From Candidatus Kutchimonas denitrificans (GTDB lineage Bacteria; Gemmatimonadota; Gemmatimonadetes; Palauibacterales; KS3-K002): DNA of 50,392 bases. Where the stretch lies: assembly GCA_011774835.1 (NCBI GenBank), contig JAACAK010000064.1:15362-65753 (forward strand), read 5' to 3'. How positions within the stretch are numbered: the stretch's first letter is position 1; each line of letters opens with the position of its first letter. This document shows, one piece after another, positions 9,014 to 17,634 of this stretch. The notes beneath the pieces were generated by a model, which searched no databases, was not told the origin of the DNA, and worked only from the letters and a program-made list of their open reading frames with translations. The position numbers and the translations under genes are program-made.

Positions 9014-10762
9014 ATGTTCATGTCCATGCCGATCTCGATCCCAGCTCGCCCCCGTCGTCGCGCCGCGGCGATCGCGGCGCCGTTCGTGCTCATCGCCGCC
9101 GCGAACGCCTTCGCCCAGGCGCCGCCGGCGCCCGCCGACCTCATCCTGACCGACGCGGTGGTCCACACCGTGGACGTGAACCGGCCGACCGCCGAGGCGG
9201 TGGCGATCCGGGGGGACCGGATCGTCTTCGTCGGCAGCGAGCGGGGCGCGCTGACCTACCGGGGCCGGGACACCCGGGTGATCGACCTGGCCGGCCGGGC
9301 GGTCTACCCAGGGTTCATCGACTCGCACGGCCACCTGGCGGGGCTGGGCAACAGCCTGCGGGTCCTGGACCTGGTGGGCACGCGCTCGCTGGACGAGATC
9401 ATCGACATGGTCGAGGAGCGGGCAGCCAGCGTTCCCGCCGGCACCTGGATCCAGGGCCGCGGCTGGGACCAGAACGACTGGTCGGACACCCGCTTCCCCC
9501 ACCATCGCGCGCTCTCCGAGGCGGTGCCCGACCATCCGGTCGTCCTCGGCCGGGTCGACGGCCACGCGCTGCTCGCCAACGCGAAGGCGATGGAGATCGC
9601 CGGGATCACGAACGAGACGCCGGACCCCGAGGGCGGCCGGATCGTCCGCGACCCGGAGACGGGCGAGGCGACCGGCGTGTTCGTCGACGCCGCCGAGAGT
9701 CTCATCTACTCGCACGTCCCGGCGCCGAACAAAGAAGAGCGGCGACAGGCGACGCTGGCGGCGGTGAACGAGCTGCTTAGCTGGGGCGTCACCAGCATCC
9801 ACGACGCCGGCGTCGGGCTCGGCACGATCGAGTTGTACAAAGAAATGGCCGAAAATGGCGAGTTTCGGCTGCGGAACTACATCATGATGTCGAGCAGCCA
9901 GGGCACCCTCGATCATTACTTCGAGCGGGGCCCCGAGGTCGGTCTGTACGAGGACCACATCACGGTCCGCTCGATCAAGATGGTCGCCGACGGCGCGCTG
10001 GGCTCACGGGGCGCCGCGCTCCTCGAGCCGTACAGCGACGAGCCGGACCACCGGGGCCTGGTGACCGAGAACCCGGAGCGGATCGAAGCGGTGGCGGCCG
10101 AGGCGCTGGAGCGCGGCTTCCAGGTGAACGTCCACGCCATCGGCGACCGGGGCAACCGGATCGTGCTGGACGCGTTCGAGGAGGCGCTGGCGCAGGTGCC
10201 GGTCGCCGACCATCGCTTCCGGGTCGAGCACGCCCAGGTCATCCACTGGCAGGACATCCCCCGCTTCGCCGAGCTGGATGTGCTGCCGTCGATGCAGCAG
10301 ACCCACCAGATGAGCGACATGTACTGGGCGATCGACCGGCTGGGCTGGACCCGCTCCCGCGGCGCCTACGCCTGGCGCTCGCTCCTCGAGACCGGCGTGG
10401 TCATCCCCGCCGGGACCGACTTCCCCGTCGAGAGCGTGAACCCGTTCCGCACCTTCCTGGCGTCGATCACTCGCTCCGACGAGGAGGGGTGGCCCGCCGG
10501 CGGCTGGTTCCCGGAGCAGAAGATGACCCGGGAGGAAGCGCTGAAATCGATGACGATCTGGGGCGCCTACGCCGCCTTCGAAGAGGACCTCAAGGGCTCG
10601 CTCACCGAGGGGAAGCTCGCCGACCTGGTCGTCCTGTCCCAGGACATCATGGCGATCGCCCCGGAGCGGATCCTGGACACGCGGGTGGAGATGACGGTCC
10701 TGGGCGGTGAGATCGTTTATACGGGGCCGGGCGCGGAGGCACTGACTAAGGCGGTGCGTTAG
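9014..10762 (+). CDS. Secreted metal-dependent amidohydrolase (YtcJ/Amidohydro_3 family)
   Basis: 582 residues from ATG 9014, with AGGAGGA about 10 nt upstream. The N-terminus is a signal peptide with an AFAQA cleavage region near residue 35, so the enzyme is exported. Metal-site motifs of the amidohydrolase superfamily are visible: DSHGH (His105, His107), HAIGD, EHAQ and GTDFP. The C-terminal small beta domain (KLADLVVLSQD) is intact. Family members hydrolyse amide or related bonds in varied small molecules; the substrate cannot be told. The last codons and the TAG stop (10760-10762) fall inside the first octamer of the following array, so the natural C-terminus has been shaped by the repeat. 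Confidence 0.9.
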   Translation: MFMSMPISIPARPRRRAAAIAAPFVLIAAANAFAQAPPAPADLILTDAVVHTVDVNRPTAEAVAIRGDRIVFVGSERGALTYRGRDTRVIDLAGRAVYPGFIDSHGHLAGLGNSLRVLDLVGTRSLDEIIDMVEERAASVPAGTWIQGRGWDQNDWSDTRFPHHRALSEAVPDHPVVLGRVDGHALLANAKAMEIAGITNETPDPEGGRIVRDPETGEATGVFVDAAESLIYSHVPAPNKEERRQATLAAVNELLSWGVTSIHDAGVGLGTIELYKEMAENGEFRLRNYIMMSSSQGTLDHYFERGPEVGLYEDHITVRSIKMVADGALGSRGAALLEPYSDEPDHRGLVTENPERIEAVAAEALERGFQVNVHAIGDRGNRIVLDAFEEALAQVPVADHRFRVEHAQVIHWQDIPRFAELDVLPSMQQTHQMSDMYWAIDRLGWTRSRGAYAWRSLLETGVVIPAGTDFPVESVNPFRTFLASITRSDEEGWPAGGWFPEQKMTREEALKSMTIWGAYAAFEEDLKGSLTEGKLADLVVLSQDIMAIAPERILDTRVEMTVLGGEIVYTGPGAEALTKAVR

Positions 10763-10857
10763 TACGTTAGTGCGTTGGTGCGTTAGTGGCTGGCTACGGC
10801 GCGGCCTCCCAACGCACTAACGTACCAACATACCAAAGCACTAACGTTACTAACGTA
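10753..10857. repeat. Paired inverted octamer array E
   Basis: The left arm (10753-10789) overlaps the stop codon of the amidohydrolase. The right arm (10809-10857) ends about 26 nt before the next start. The flanking genes are co-directional (rightward). Units vary among GTGCGTTA, GTACGTTA and GTGCGTTG. Confidence 0.82.
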
Positions 10858-10883
10858 GAATTACCCAGCGAAGTGATCGAACG

Positions 10884-11996
10884 TTGACCAAAGTCCCCCT
10901 ACTCGACCTTACCGCGCAGTACGCAACGCTGCGGAACGAGATCCGCGCCGCCATCGACCGCGTCTGCGACTCGCAACGCTTCATCCTCGGGCCCGAGGTC
11001 GAGGCGTTCGAGGCCGAGGTGGCCGATTACTGCGGCGTCCGGCATGCGGTCGGGATGTCATCGGGGACCGACGCGCTGCTGGCCGCGCTGATGGCGATCG
11101 GGGTGGGGCCCGGCGACGAGGTGATCACGACGGCGTACAGCTTCTTCGCCAGCGCGGCGGTGATCGTGCGGACCGGCGCGCGCCCCGTCTTCGTCGACAT
11201 CGAGCCCGAGTCGTTCAACATGGACGCCCGGGCCGCGGCCGATATGATCACGCCCCGCACCCGGGCCATCATCCCCGTCCATCTGTACGGCCGGATGGCC
11301 GAGATGTACCCGCTCACCGAAGCGGCGCGGAAGCACGGGATCACGGTGATCGAGGACGCCGCCCAGGCGCTGAGCGCCCGGGACGCCGACGGCCGCATGG
11401 CCGGCGCGCTGGGCAACATGGGCTGCTTCTCGTTCTTCCCCACCAAGAACCTGGGCGGCTTCGGCGACGGCGGCATGACCGTCACCGACGACGACGTGCA
11501 GGCCGGGATGCTCCGGGTGATCCGGATGCAGGGCGGCGCGCCCAAGTACCATCACAAGGTGGTGGGCGGCAACTTCCGGCTGGACGCGCTGCAGGCGGCG
11601 GTGCTCCGGGTCAAGCTCCCGCACCTGGACCGCTGGTCGAAGAAGCGCCGGGCCAACGCCGAGCGCTACCGCGCCCTGTTCGCCGAGGCGGGCCTCACCG
11701 ACCGGGTCCGGCTCCCCGAGGACGTCCCCGGCCACGTCTACAACCAGTTCGTGATCCGGGTCCCCGAGCGCGACGCGCTCCGCAACCACCTCACCGAGAA
11801 GGGGATCGGCACCGAGATCTACTACCCGATCCCGCTCCACCTCCAGGAGTGCTTCAAGGAGCTGGGCTACAAGAAAGGCGATTTCCCCGTCGCCGAGGCG
11901 CTGGCCCGCCACTCGCTGGCCCTGCCCATCTTCCCGGAACTCACCGACGAACAGCAGGCGTACGTGGTGCAGGCGATCGGGGAAGGGCTGGGGTAG
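10884..11996 (+). CDS. DegT/DnrJ/EryC1/StrS-family PLP aminotransferase
   Basis: 370 residues, usual for nucleotide-sugar aminotransferases. The start is TTG 10884, whose protein begins TKVPLLDLTAQY as family members do. PLP-fold signatures are SSGTDALLAALMA, EDAAQALSA and FFPTKNLGGFGDGG, with the Schiff-base Lys at residue 188. The C-terminal GIGTEIYYPIPLHLQ is also typical. Such enzymes aminate 3- or 4-keto sugars on UDP/dTDP carriers; the precise sugar cannot be read. It is followed by an octamer array and then a convergent zinc-ribbon gene. It could feed an amino sugar to the EPS cluster 4 kb downstream (inference). Confidence 0.92.
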   Translation: MTKVPLLDLTAQYATLRNEIRAAIDRVCDSQRFILGPEVEAFEAEVADYCGVRHAVGMSSGTDALLAALMAIGVGPGDEVITTAYSFFASAAVIVRTGARPVFVDIEPESFNMDARAAADMITPRTRAIIPVHLYGRMAEMYPLTEAARKHGITVIEDAAQALSARDADGRMAGALGNMGCFSFFPTKNLGGFGDGGMTVTDDDVQAGMLRVIRMQGGAPKYHHKVVGGNFRLDALQAAVLRVKLPHLDRWSKKRRANAERYRALFAEAGLTDRVRLPEDVPGHVYNQFVIRVPERDALRNHLTEKGIGTEIYYPIPLHLQECFKELGYKKGDFPVAEALARHSLALPIFPELTDEQQAYVVQAIGEGLG

Positions 11997-12125
11997 AGTG
12001 CGTTGGTGCGTTAGTGAGTTAGTGCGTGAGTGACATACACGGTCGAATACGCAGGCGATCGTGCGCAATGCACGACCCACCAACGCACTAACGTACTAAC
12101 GTACTAACGCACTAACTCACTAACA
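11997..12125. repeat. Paired inverted octamer array F (convergent gene junction)
   Basis: The left arm (11997-12033) starts directly after the aminotransferase stop. The right arm (12077-12125) points at the convergent zinc-ribbon gene. The loop is about 43 nt. Confidence 0.82.
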
Positions 12126-12174
12126 CAGCGGGGGAGGCTGTAGCTTGTGACAGGGATTACTTAACAGCGGCGCG

Positions 12175-12414
12175 TCAGGCGTTGACCTCGCTCTCTGGCG
12201 CGCCCAGGCTCTTGTCGCCCAGGCGGGGGCGCAGAGCTGGGTAGCCCTTGCCGCCGCAGTGGACGCATTTCTCCGCCAGCGACCAGAGGATCTCCTCGCA
12301 GAGCGCGCATTCCGATCTCTCGCCGGAGGCGGCGCGGTCGTCGGCGGGTGCGCCGCATCCGGCGCAGTTACGGGCGTCTACTTCGATGTAGGCGCCACAG
12401 ATCGAACATTCCAT
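12175..12414 (-). CDS. Double zinc-ribbon small protein
   Basis: 79 residues from ATG 12414, with a GGGAG site upstream. It has four CxxC knuckles: CSIC, CAGC, CALC and CVHC. This makes two zinc-ribbon half-site pairs, each likely binding one Zn. No other domain, signal peptide or membrane segment is visible. Such proteins are usually cytosolic and of unknown role. Its gene converges on the aminotransferase and diverges from the DedA-family gene; the latter gap (12415-12689) contains an A/T-rich TAATATAAC stretch near 12572 that could be part of a promoter. Confidence 0.75.
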   Translation of the reverse strand: MECSICGAYIEVDARNCAGCGAPADDRAASGERSECALCEEILWSLAEKCVHCGGKGYPALRPRLGDKSLGAPESEVNA

Positions 12415-12689
12415 GTTGGTCTCCCGTCCCGGATCTATTTGGCAAGAATGAAGTTAGGACACTCGGCCGGGCGCCCTCCTTGCACCGGCGGCACGGCCTT
12501 ACGTACCTTGCCGCCTTTCGAGCGCCAGCGAGCGGGCTGCACGAGAATCTCTACAGCTTCACGAGGTTCTTCTAATATAACGCATGAGCCGCGATAGTGG
12601 GTAACGGAAAATCCGCGAAGATATCGCTCGCCCGTTACAGCGGTTCAGCGACCGGCTCGCCGGCCGCCTACGGCTGACTTCCGAGGTTA

Positions 12690-13400
12690 GTGAACGATTC
12701 GACCGTAGTCCCCGATACGCCGTTCGCCGTCAAGGAGTACGAGCGCCTGCCCGCCCAGGTCTGGTGGCTGGGCGGGACGATGATCCTGATCGGGCTCGTC
12801 ACGTTCGTCCTCATGTCGCTGGATCTCGAGCAGCGGGGCAGCTACCTGTACCTGTTCTTCTACTCGATCCCCGCCAACACCGCCATCTCGGTCTTCCCCC
12901 ACGAGCCGATCCTGATCCTCTACGGCACGTTCGCCAACCTGTGGATCACGGCGCTGGCCGCTACCGGGGGCACGATCGTCGCCGGCTGGCTCGACCATCG
13001 CGTCTTCGTTCCGGTTCTCAACTACAGCAAGCTCACGTCGTACAAGCATAACCGCTTCTACACGAAGATGCGGGACTTCTTCATGCGCTGGCCGTTCGCC
13101 ACGCTGCTGGTCACCGGCTTCACGCCGATCCCGTTCTGGCCGTTCAAGCTGCTGGTCTTCTCGATCCACTACCCGCTGTGGAAGTACGTGACGGCGCTGG
13201 TCCTGGCCCGCTTCCCCCGCTACTGGCTACTGGCCTGGGCCGGCGCGATCTTCGAGATCCCGGCGTGGGTGTTAATCGGAATGGTTCTCGCTATCTTTGT
13301 CACCTACGCGATCCGGGGGATCCCCGAGCTGTGGGCGAGGATCAAGGAGCGCCGTGCCCGGAAAGGCGAGGTTTATCGGGTGTCGGGACCGGAGGAGTGA
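12690..13400 (+). CDS. DedA/VTT-domain membrane protein
   Basis: 236 residues from GTG 12690, with CCGAGG upstream. Hydrophobic helices lie at about residues 26-46, 50-65, 80-104, 136-160, 170-190 and 196-220. The middle contains RWPFATLLVTGFTPIPFWPFKL, with a buried Arg, a Gly and FTPIP, as in the VTT (DedA/SNARE-associated, Tvp38) family. Members are proposed lipid scramblases or undecaprenyl-phosphate flippases, needed for envelope integrity. Recycling of carrier lipid would suit an EPS-producing cell, but the link is inferred only from position. Confidence 0.72.
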   Translation: MNDSTVVPDTPFAVKEYERLPAQVWWLGGTMILIGLVTFVLMSLDLEQRGSYLYLFFYSIPANTAISVFPHEPILILYGTFANLWITALAATGGTIVAGWLDHRVFVPVLNYSKLTSYKHNRFYTKMRDFFMRWPFATLLVTGFTPIPFWPFKLLVFSIHYPLWKYVTALVLARFPRYWLLAWAGAIFEIPAWVLIGMVLAIFVTYAIRGIPELWARIKERRARKGEVYRVSGPEE

Positions 13401-13499
13401 GAGTGAGTTAGTGAGTTAGTGAGTTAGTGAGTTAGTGGGGTAGCGACCTCGCTGTTATCACTAACGCACCAACGTACTAACGCACTAACGCACTAACAC
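13401..13499. repeat. Paired inverted octamer array G
   Basis: The left arm (13401-13438) is four near-perfect GTGAGTTA units, while the right arm (13459-13499) is mainly TAACGCAC units, so the arms belong to different variants and pair imperfectly. The loop is about 20 nt. The flanking genes are both rightward. Confidence 0.82.
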
Positions 13500-13538
13500 A
13501 ACCGTCGTCAAAAACGACAACACCAACCTGGAAGCAAT

Positions 13539-14639
13539 ATGAACGTAAGCGGCAAGATGGCTCTAAAGATGCTCGCCCGCGGGCTCCGCAACAAATTCGC
13601 GGAGAAGCCGATCACTGTCTCGTTCGAGATCACCCACTACTGCACGGCCAACTGCTGGCACTGCAACTGGGGCGGTCCGGTGAAGGACGAGCAGCGGCTG
13701 GAGCCCGAGGACTACGCCGCGATCTGCCGCGAGCTGAGCCCCGTCGTCTCGCACCTCTCGGGCGGCGAGCCGCTGGCCCGGAGCGACGTGGTGGAGATCG
13801 CCCGGGCGATGGCGAACCCCGGCGATCTGCCGTTCATGGTCCTGGTCTCCAACGCCGCCGCGCTCAGCTTCGACAAGTACTGGAAGCTGCGGGAGGCCGG
13901 CATCCACCAGTTCTCCATCTCCCTCGATTACCCCGACGAGCGGCACAGCGAGTTCCGCCGCATCCCCGGCCTGTTCGAGAAGATGGACCGGACGATCCCC
14001 GAGATCACCGCCCTGGGCAACGACGACCTGTCGCTCAACGTCTGCATCACCGCCTGGAACTACCAGGCCGTGCCCGACATGGTGAAGCTGGCCAAGAAGT
14101 GGAACACCAAGATCAACTTCTCGGTCTACACGCCGCTGCGCATCAACGACGAGGAGGGGATCCCGCGGCAGGAGAAGCTGGACGAGGTCCGCGACGTTTT
14201 CCAGACGCTGATCGACATGAAGAAAGCGGGCTGGCCGGTCTACTCGTCGGAGCGCGTGCTGTGGAAGTACTACCAGTTCTTCACCGATCACAGCATCCCC
14301 GGCTGCCAGGCGGGCCGGCGCTTCCTGGTGATCAACCCGGACGGCATACTGGTCCCGTGCGCGATGGTATGGGCGAAGTTCAAGAACCAGCGCGACATGC
14401 TGGAGCAGTTCACGCGCCACAACACGTGCGAGCAGTGCTACATCTCGACCCGGGCCAACACCGAGAAGACCCTCACCGACATCGTCGCCGACAACTGGGA
14501 GGCGGTGGTGAAGAAGTGGTTCACCGGGAAGACGCTGTCGGCGGGCGAGCCGGCCATGCCGGATGAGCAGGAGGAGGATTCGGAGTCGCCGCGCGACGTG
14601 CCGGAGCGGAAGGTGCTGAGTGGGTCGGTCGGTCAGTAG
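13539..14639 (+). CDS. Radical SAM protein with SPASM-like C-terminal cysteines
   Basis: 366 residues from ATG 13539 (GGAAG upstream). The radical SAM cluster motif CxxxCxxC is CTANCWHC (Cys35, Cys39, Cys42), followed by SGGEPL (74-79), which contacts SAM. Additional cysteines at 256, 274, 297 and 300 (GCQAG, VPCAM, TCEQC) resemble an auxiliary-cluster (SPASM/twitch) domain, used by enzymes that act on peptides or by anaerobic sulfatase maturases. No partner peptide is visible nearby. The tail from about residue 335 is acidic and variable. The last six codons and the TAG come from a short repeat (GGTCAGT-like). Substrate unknown. Confidence 0.88.
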   Translation: MNVSGKMALKMLARGLRNKFAEKPITVSFEITHYCTANCWHCNWGGPVKDEQRLEPEDYAAICRELSPVVSHLSGGEPLARSDVVEIARAMANPGDLPFMVLVSNAAALSFDKYWKLREAGIHQFSISLDYPDERHSEFRRIPGLFEKMDRTIPEITALGNDDLSLNVCITAWNYQAVPDMVKLAKKWNTKINFSVYTPLRINDEEGIPRQEKLDEVRDVFQTLIDMKKAGWPVYSSERVLWKYYQFFTDHSIPGCQAGRRFLVINPDGILVPCAMVWAKFKNQRDMLEQFTRHNTCEQCYISTRANTEKTLTDIVADNWEAVVKKWFTGKTLSAGEPAMPDEQEEDSESPRDVPERKVLSGSVGQ

Positions 14640-14655
14640 GTCAGTGGGTCAGTGA
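14621..14655. repeat. GGTCAGTG-type short repeat array
   Basis: A degenerate run of GGTCGGTC/GGTCAGTG units that overlaps the 3' end and stop of the radical SAM gene. A related run in opposite orientation lies at 16610-16640 (ACTGACTCACTG type). It is a variant of the octamer family further left. Confidence 0.6.
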
Positions 14656-14669
14656 TTCTGCTGTAGTTC

Positions 14670-16328
14670 TCAGCGCCAGTGGCGTTGGTGATTGCGACGC
14701 TGGTGGGCCCGGAACCGTTCGAGCTGGAGCGCGGCGTGGCTTTCCAGCTGGTCCCCGGAGCCGTTGATAGGGTTCGGCACCGGCTCGGGGCCGTTCCCGT
14801 TTCCATCCCGGTTCCCCTTTCCGCTGCCGTCCTGCCGGTCTTCGACCTGACATCGTTCTGCCGCCAGCGATCCGTTCCCGCTGCCGCTGTTGCTGCCGTT
14901 GCCACCGTTCGCGCCCTCCGACTCGGCCGGGATCGCTGAATCGACGCGCACCTCCCAATCCGGATCGTACCAGACATCGCCGTCCGGCTGCCGCACGGCA
15001 TCTCTCTCGAAGGCGCATGTATGATCGGGGGACCCCCCGGCCCGCTCCACCCTTTCTTCGGGCTCGTCGGGCGGCGCCGGCTCCACCGGTTCTGTCGCCG
15101 ATTCCTCGGCCGGCACGGCCGCTCGCGCCTGCGAGTCGCCGCTGGGCTGGTAGACCTCGCGTGATAACAGCGCTCCGACACTCGTCTCGTCCAGATCGGG
15201 AGGGCGATCGCATTCTTCCGCACGCTGCCAGGCACTGACCAGGCGTTCCTCCCCGGTTCCATAGCGCCGCGGCACGTCGTTGAACACGGCGCCCAAGACC
15301 CGAACCGGCAGCCTGTCGAGCAGGTCGAGCATCGACTCGGCGGACTCGCCGTCGGACACGCCGGCTCTCAGCACGAACACCAGGTTGCCAGTATTCGCGG
15401 CCAGCGCCAGCGACTCGCGGCCGTCGTCGAGGGGCGCTGTGTCGATCAGGATGATGTCGTAGGACCGCCGTATCTCGGCCAGCAGATCTCCCATCGCGCT
15501 CGAGCTCAGCAGCTGCCGCGCGTCGGCATCGTGTGAGCCCCAGCCGATGAGGTCGAGGCCTCGGCGGGCCGTCGAATGGATCGCCTGCGCCCGGGTCGCT
15601 GCACCCCCGAGGCAGTCGGTGAGTCCCGGCCGTCGCGCTTCGCCGAACAGGCGATGGAGGTTCCCCTGCCCGACGTCCGCATCGATCACCAGCGTCCGAC
15701 GTCCCAGGCAGGCGCACGCGCGGGCCAGATGAGCGCAGGCGACCGATTTCCCTTCCCCGCGTGACGGGCTGGTCACCACCGCGACGACCGGTTCCGTCTT
15801 TCCGTAGACGTGCATCAGGTTGCGGTGGATGACCCGGAACGCCTCGAGGACTTCTGGACTGCTACTGCCACCCACCGCCGTGGCGGCAGCCGTTAGCTGA
15901 GGGACGGTACCGAGGAGCGGAAGCCCCAGCTGCTCGCGGACCTGTGCCGGGTCCTTGAGCCTGCGCCCGTTCCGATTCAGCAGGAACGCGCCGAGAACCG
16001 ACAGCCCCAGGCCGACGGCGAAGCCCAGTGCAGCCAACGGCAAAGCGGCCACCGAGATCCAGGGAGTCGCAGCGGCCTCTCCCGGGTACGCGAAGTGCCC
16101 CGCTGCAAAACCTGCGGCCGTCCCGATGACCGCCGCCGACAGGATCAGGCGGCGGTACCGCCAGACGACGGGACGGTTGCAACCGTGTTCGACGTCCTCC
16201 TCCAGCAGCTGCGGGGCGGAGCGGTACGTGGTCGGCGCGGGCTCACCGTTGGCGAACGACCGTTGCCCGTCTGGATCTGGGTCAGGAGCGGCGGGAAGCT
16301 CAGACGACCTGTTTCGGTCGGTATTCAT
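14670..16328 (-). CDS. BY-kinase/ParA-like exopolysaccharide ATPase with two membrane helices and no Wzz domain
   Basis: 552 residues from ATG 16328; TTG 16346 is an alternative in-frame start. Two hydrophobic segments (about residues 60-80 and 95-120) are followed by a bacterial tyrosine-kinase-type P-loop ATPase. Walker A is SPSRGEGKS (about 187-195), A' is LVIDADVG and Walker B is IILIDTAP. There is no long periplasmic Wzz domain and no tyrosine cluster. The C-terminal 200 residues are low-complexity (Glu/Pro, then Gly/Asn/Ser), ending in AHQRRNHQRHWR, nearly the same tail as the Wzc-like protein at 19891-22782. It probably helps control EPS chain length or export. A good sigma54-type promoter lies 72 nt upstream of the ATG. 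Confidence 0.82.
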   Translation of the reverse strand: MNTDRNRSSELPAAPDPDPDGQRSFANGEPAPTTYRSAPQLLEEDVEHGCNRPVVWRYRRLILSAAVIGTAAGFAAGHFAYPGEAAATPWISVAALPLAALGFAVGLGLSVLGAFLLNRNGRRLKDPAQVREQLGLPLLGTVPQLTAAATAVGGSSSPEVLEAFRVIHRNLMHVYGKTEPVVAVVTSPSRGEGKSVACAHLARACACLGRRTLVIDADVGQGNLHRLFGEARRPGLTDCLGGAATRAQAIHSTARRGLDLIGWGSHDADARQLLSSSAMGDLLAEIRRSYDIILIDTAPLDDGRESLALAANTGNLVFVLRAGVSDGESAESMLDLLDRLPVRVLGAVFNDVPRRYGTGEERLVSAWQRAEECDRPPDLDETSVGALLSREVYQPSGDSQARAAVPAEESATEPVEPAPPDEPEERVERAGGSPDHTCAFERDAVRQPDGDVWYDPDWEVRVDSAIPAESEGANGGNGSNSGSGNGSLAAERCQVEDRQDGSGKGNRDGNGNGPEPVPNPINGSGDQLESHAALQLERFRAHQRRNHQRHWR

Positions 16329-16399
16329 CGGACGGTAGTCGGCCAAACCCCTCGAAGTTCACGTGGTGGCGGGCCAACGCATGTGCTGCGGCTGGATAG

Positions 16400-16415
16400 A
16401 GCAATTAAGATGCCG
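16400..16415 (-). promoter_or_regulatory. Predicted sigma54 promoter for the BY-kinase-like gene at 14670-16328
   Basis: Minus-strand sequence CGGCATCTTAATTGCT: -24 GGCA and -12 TTGCT with the correct 10-nt gap between GG and GC. It has the same -24 and -12 elements as the promoter at 22866-22881. Confidence 0.7.
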
Positions 16416-16511
16416 CAGTTCCGCGCCCGGCCGTGGGCAGATCCGGTGGCGAATCGGCGGCGTTCCTCGTTGAAACGGGTGTTTTCTGAACCCAAGCCGC
16501 GTCCGGGAAGC

Positions 16512-16519
16512 CACGCGTG
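16512..16519. promoter_or_regulatory. Palindrome CACGCGTG, candidate activator site
   Basis: A perfect 8-bp palindrome whose centre is about 100 nt upstream of the -24 end of the sigma54 promoter at 16400-16415. The same octamer occurs at a similar distance upstream of the flippase promoter. Confidence 0.4.
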
Positions 16520-16609
16520 ATGCGGCCGCGCAACAACACCTGTGGGATGGAGCCGGTGGCCTCTCTTACCATAACGAGAGCGAGAACGAGATCGGACGGG
16601 AAAGGCGGT

Positions 16610-16640
16610 GACTAACCCAACTGACTCACTGTCTCACTGG
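16610..16640. repeat. ACTGACTCACTG-type short repeat
   Basis: A short degenerate run of the octamer family, in TAAC/ACTCACTG orientation, overlapping the stop codon (16634-16636) of the epimerase gene. With 14621-14655 it brackets the BY-kinase-like gene. Confidence 0.5.
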
Positions 16641-17626
16641 GTCTTCACCTCCCGGGCCCATTCACGGTTCTCCTGGTACCAGGCGACGAGCTGCTCGACC
16701 CCTTCCTCGAAGCTCACCTTCGGCTCCCAACCCAGCACCTGACGCGCTTTCGAGATGTCGGCCCAAGTCGCCTGGACGTCGGCCGGGTGGCGCGGCTGCC
16801 GCTCGATCTTCGCCTTCTTGCCGGCCAGCTTCTCCACCACGGCGATGGCGTCGTTCAGCACGACCGGTTGGTCGGAGCCCAGATTAATCACCTCGAACCC
16901 CATCGGCTGCAGCGCTGCGACCGTGCCCCGGGCGATATCGTCGACGTAGCTGAAGTCGCGCTCCTGGGTCCCGTCCCCGAAGACGGTGACCGGCCGCTCC
17001 TCGTGGATCCACTGGGTGAAGCGGAAGAGGCTCATGTCGGGCCGGCCCGCCGGTCCGTAGACGGTGAAGTAGCGGAGGATCGTGACGTCGAGATCGTACA
17101 GGTAATGGTACGTGTAGCAGATCGATTCGGCCGCCTTCTTCGATGCCGCGTACGGCGAGAGCGGGCCATCGGTGTGGGCGTCCTCGCGGAAGGGGCGCGG
17201 ATTGCGGGCGCCGTACAGGCTCGACGTGGACGCCAGCACGAACTTCGGCACCTCGTATTCGCGGCACAGCTCCAGCAGGTTGAGGGCGCCGATCAGATTC
17301 GTCTCCTGGTAGATCCACGGGTCCTCCACCGACTGCCGCACACCGGCCCGGGCCGCCAGGTTCAGCACCCCGTGACATTTCGGCTTCTGGTTTCCGAAGT
17401 GGGATTGAAACAGATCGCTCAGGGCGCCGCCGTCCCGGATGTCCAGCCTGACGAAGCTGAACTCGGCTCGACCCTCGAGCCAGCTCAGCCGCCATTCCTT
17501 CAGGCGGACGTCGTAAGCGTCGTTCAGGTCGTCGACGCCGATCACCTTGTGGCCGGCATCGAGGAGCTGTTCGGACACCTTTGAAGCGATGAACCCGGCG
17601 GCGCCGGTGACGAGGAAGCAGGCCAT
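16634..17626 (-). CDS. NAD-dependent nucleotide-sugar epimerase (UDP-glucuronate/UDP-hexose 4-epimerase type)
   Basis: 330 residues from ATG 17626. It is an extended short-chain dehydrogenase: NAD-binding TGAAGFIAS (7-15), catalytic Ser region ASTSSLYG (132-139) and YxxxK as Tyr159/Lys163 (SPYAASKKAAE). The C-terminal RPRHPADVQATWADISKA and LGW motif are typical of UDP-glucuronate or UDP-GlcNAc/GlcNAcA 4-epimerases. It should supply an epimerised UDP-sugar for EPS. Its start lies only 8 nt after the stop of the export-protein gene, so the two form an operon. Exact sugar specificity cannot be read. Confidence 0.9.
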   Translation of the reverse strand: MACFLVTGAAGFIASKVSEQLLDAGHKVIGVDDLNDAYDVRLKEWRLSWLEGRAEFSFVRLDIRDGGALSDLFQSHFGNQKPKCHGVLNLAARAGVRQSVEDPWIYQETNLIGALNLLELCREYEVPKFVLASTSSLYGARNPRPFREDAHTDGPLSPYAASKKAAESICYTYHYLYDLDVTILRYFTVYGPAGRPDMSLFRFTQWIHEERPVTVFGDGTQERDFSYVDDIARGTVAALQPMGFEVINLGSDQPVVLNDAIAVVEKLAGKKAKIERQPRHPADVQATWADISKARQVLGWEPKVSFEEGVEQLVAWYQENREWAREVKTQ

Positions 17627-17634
17627 TTTCGACT

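Noticed and set aside
8894..9958. A 354-codon minus-strand frame opposite the amidohydrolase
   Set aside because: Shadow of a gene with clear metal-binding motifs; it also starts inside octamer array D.
5506..13499. CRISPR array
   Set aside because: Units are 8 bp, tandem without unique spacers and arranged as inverted pairs; no cas genes are present.
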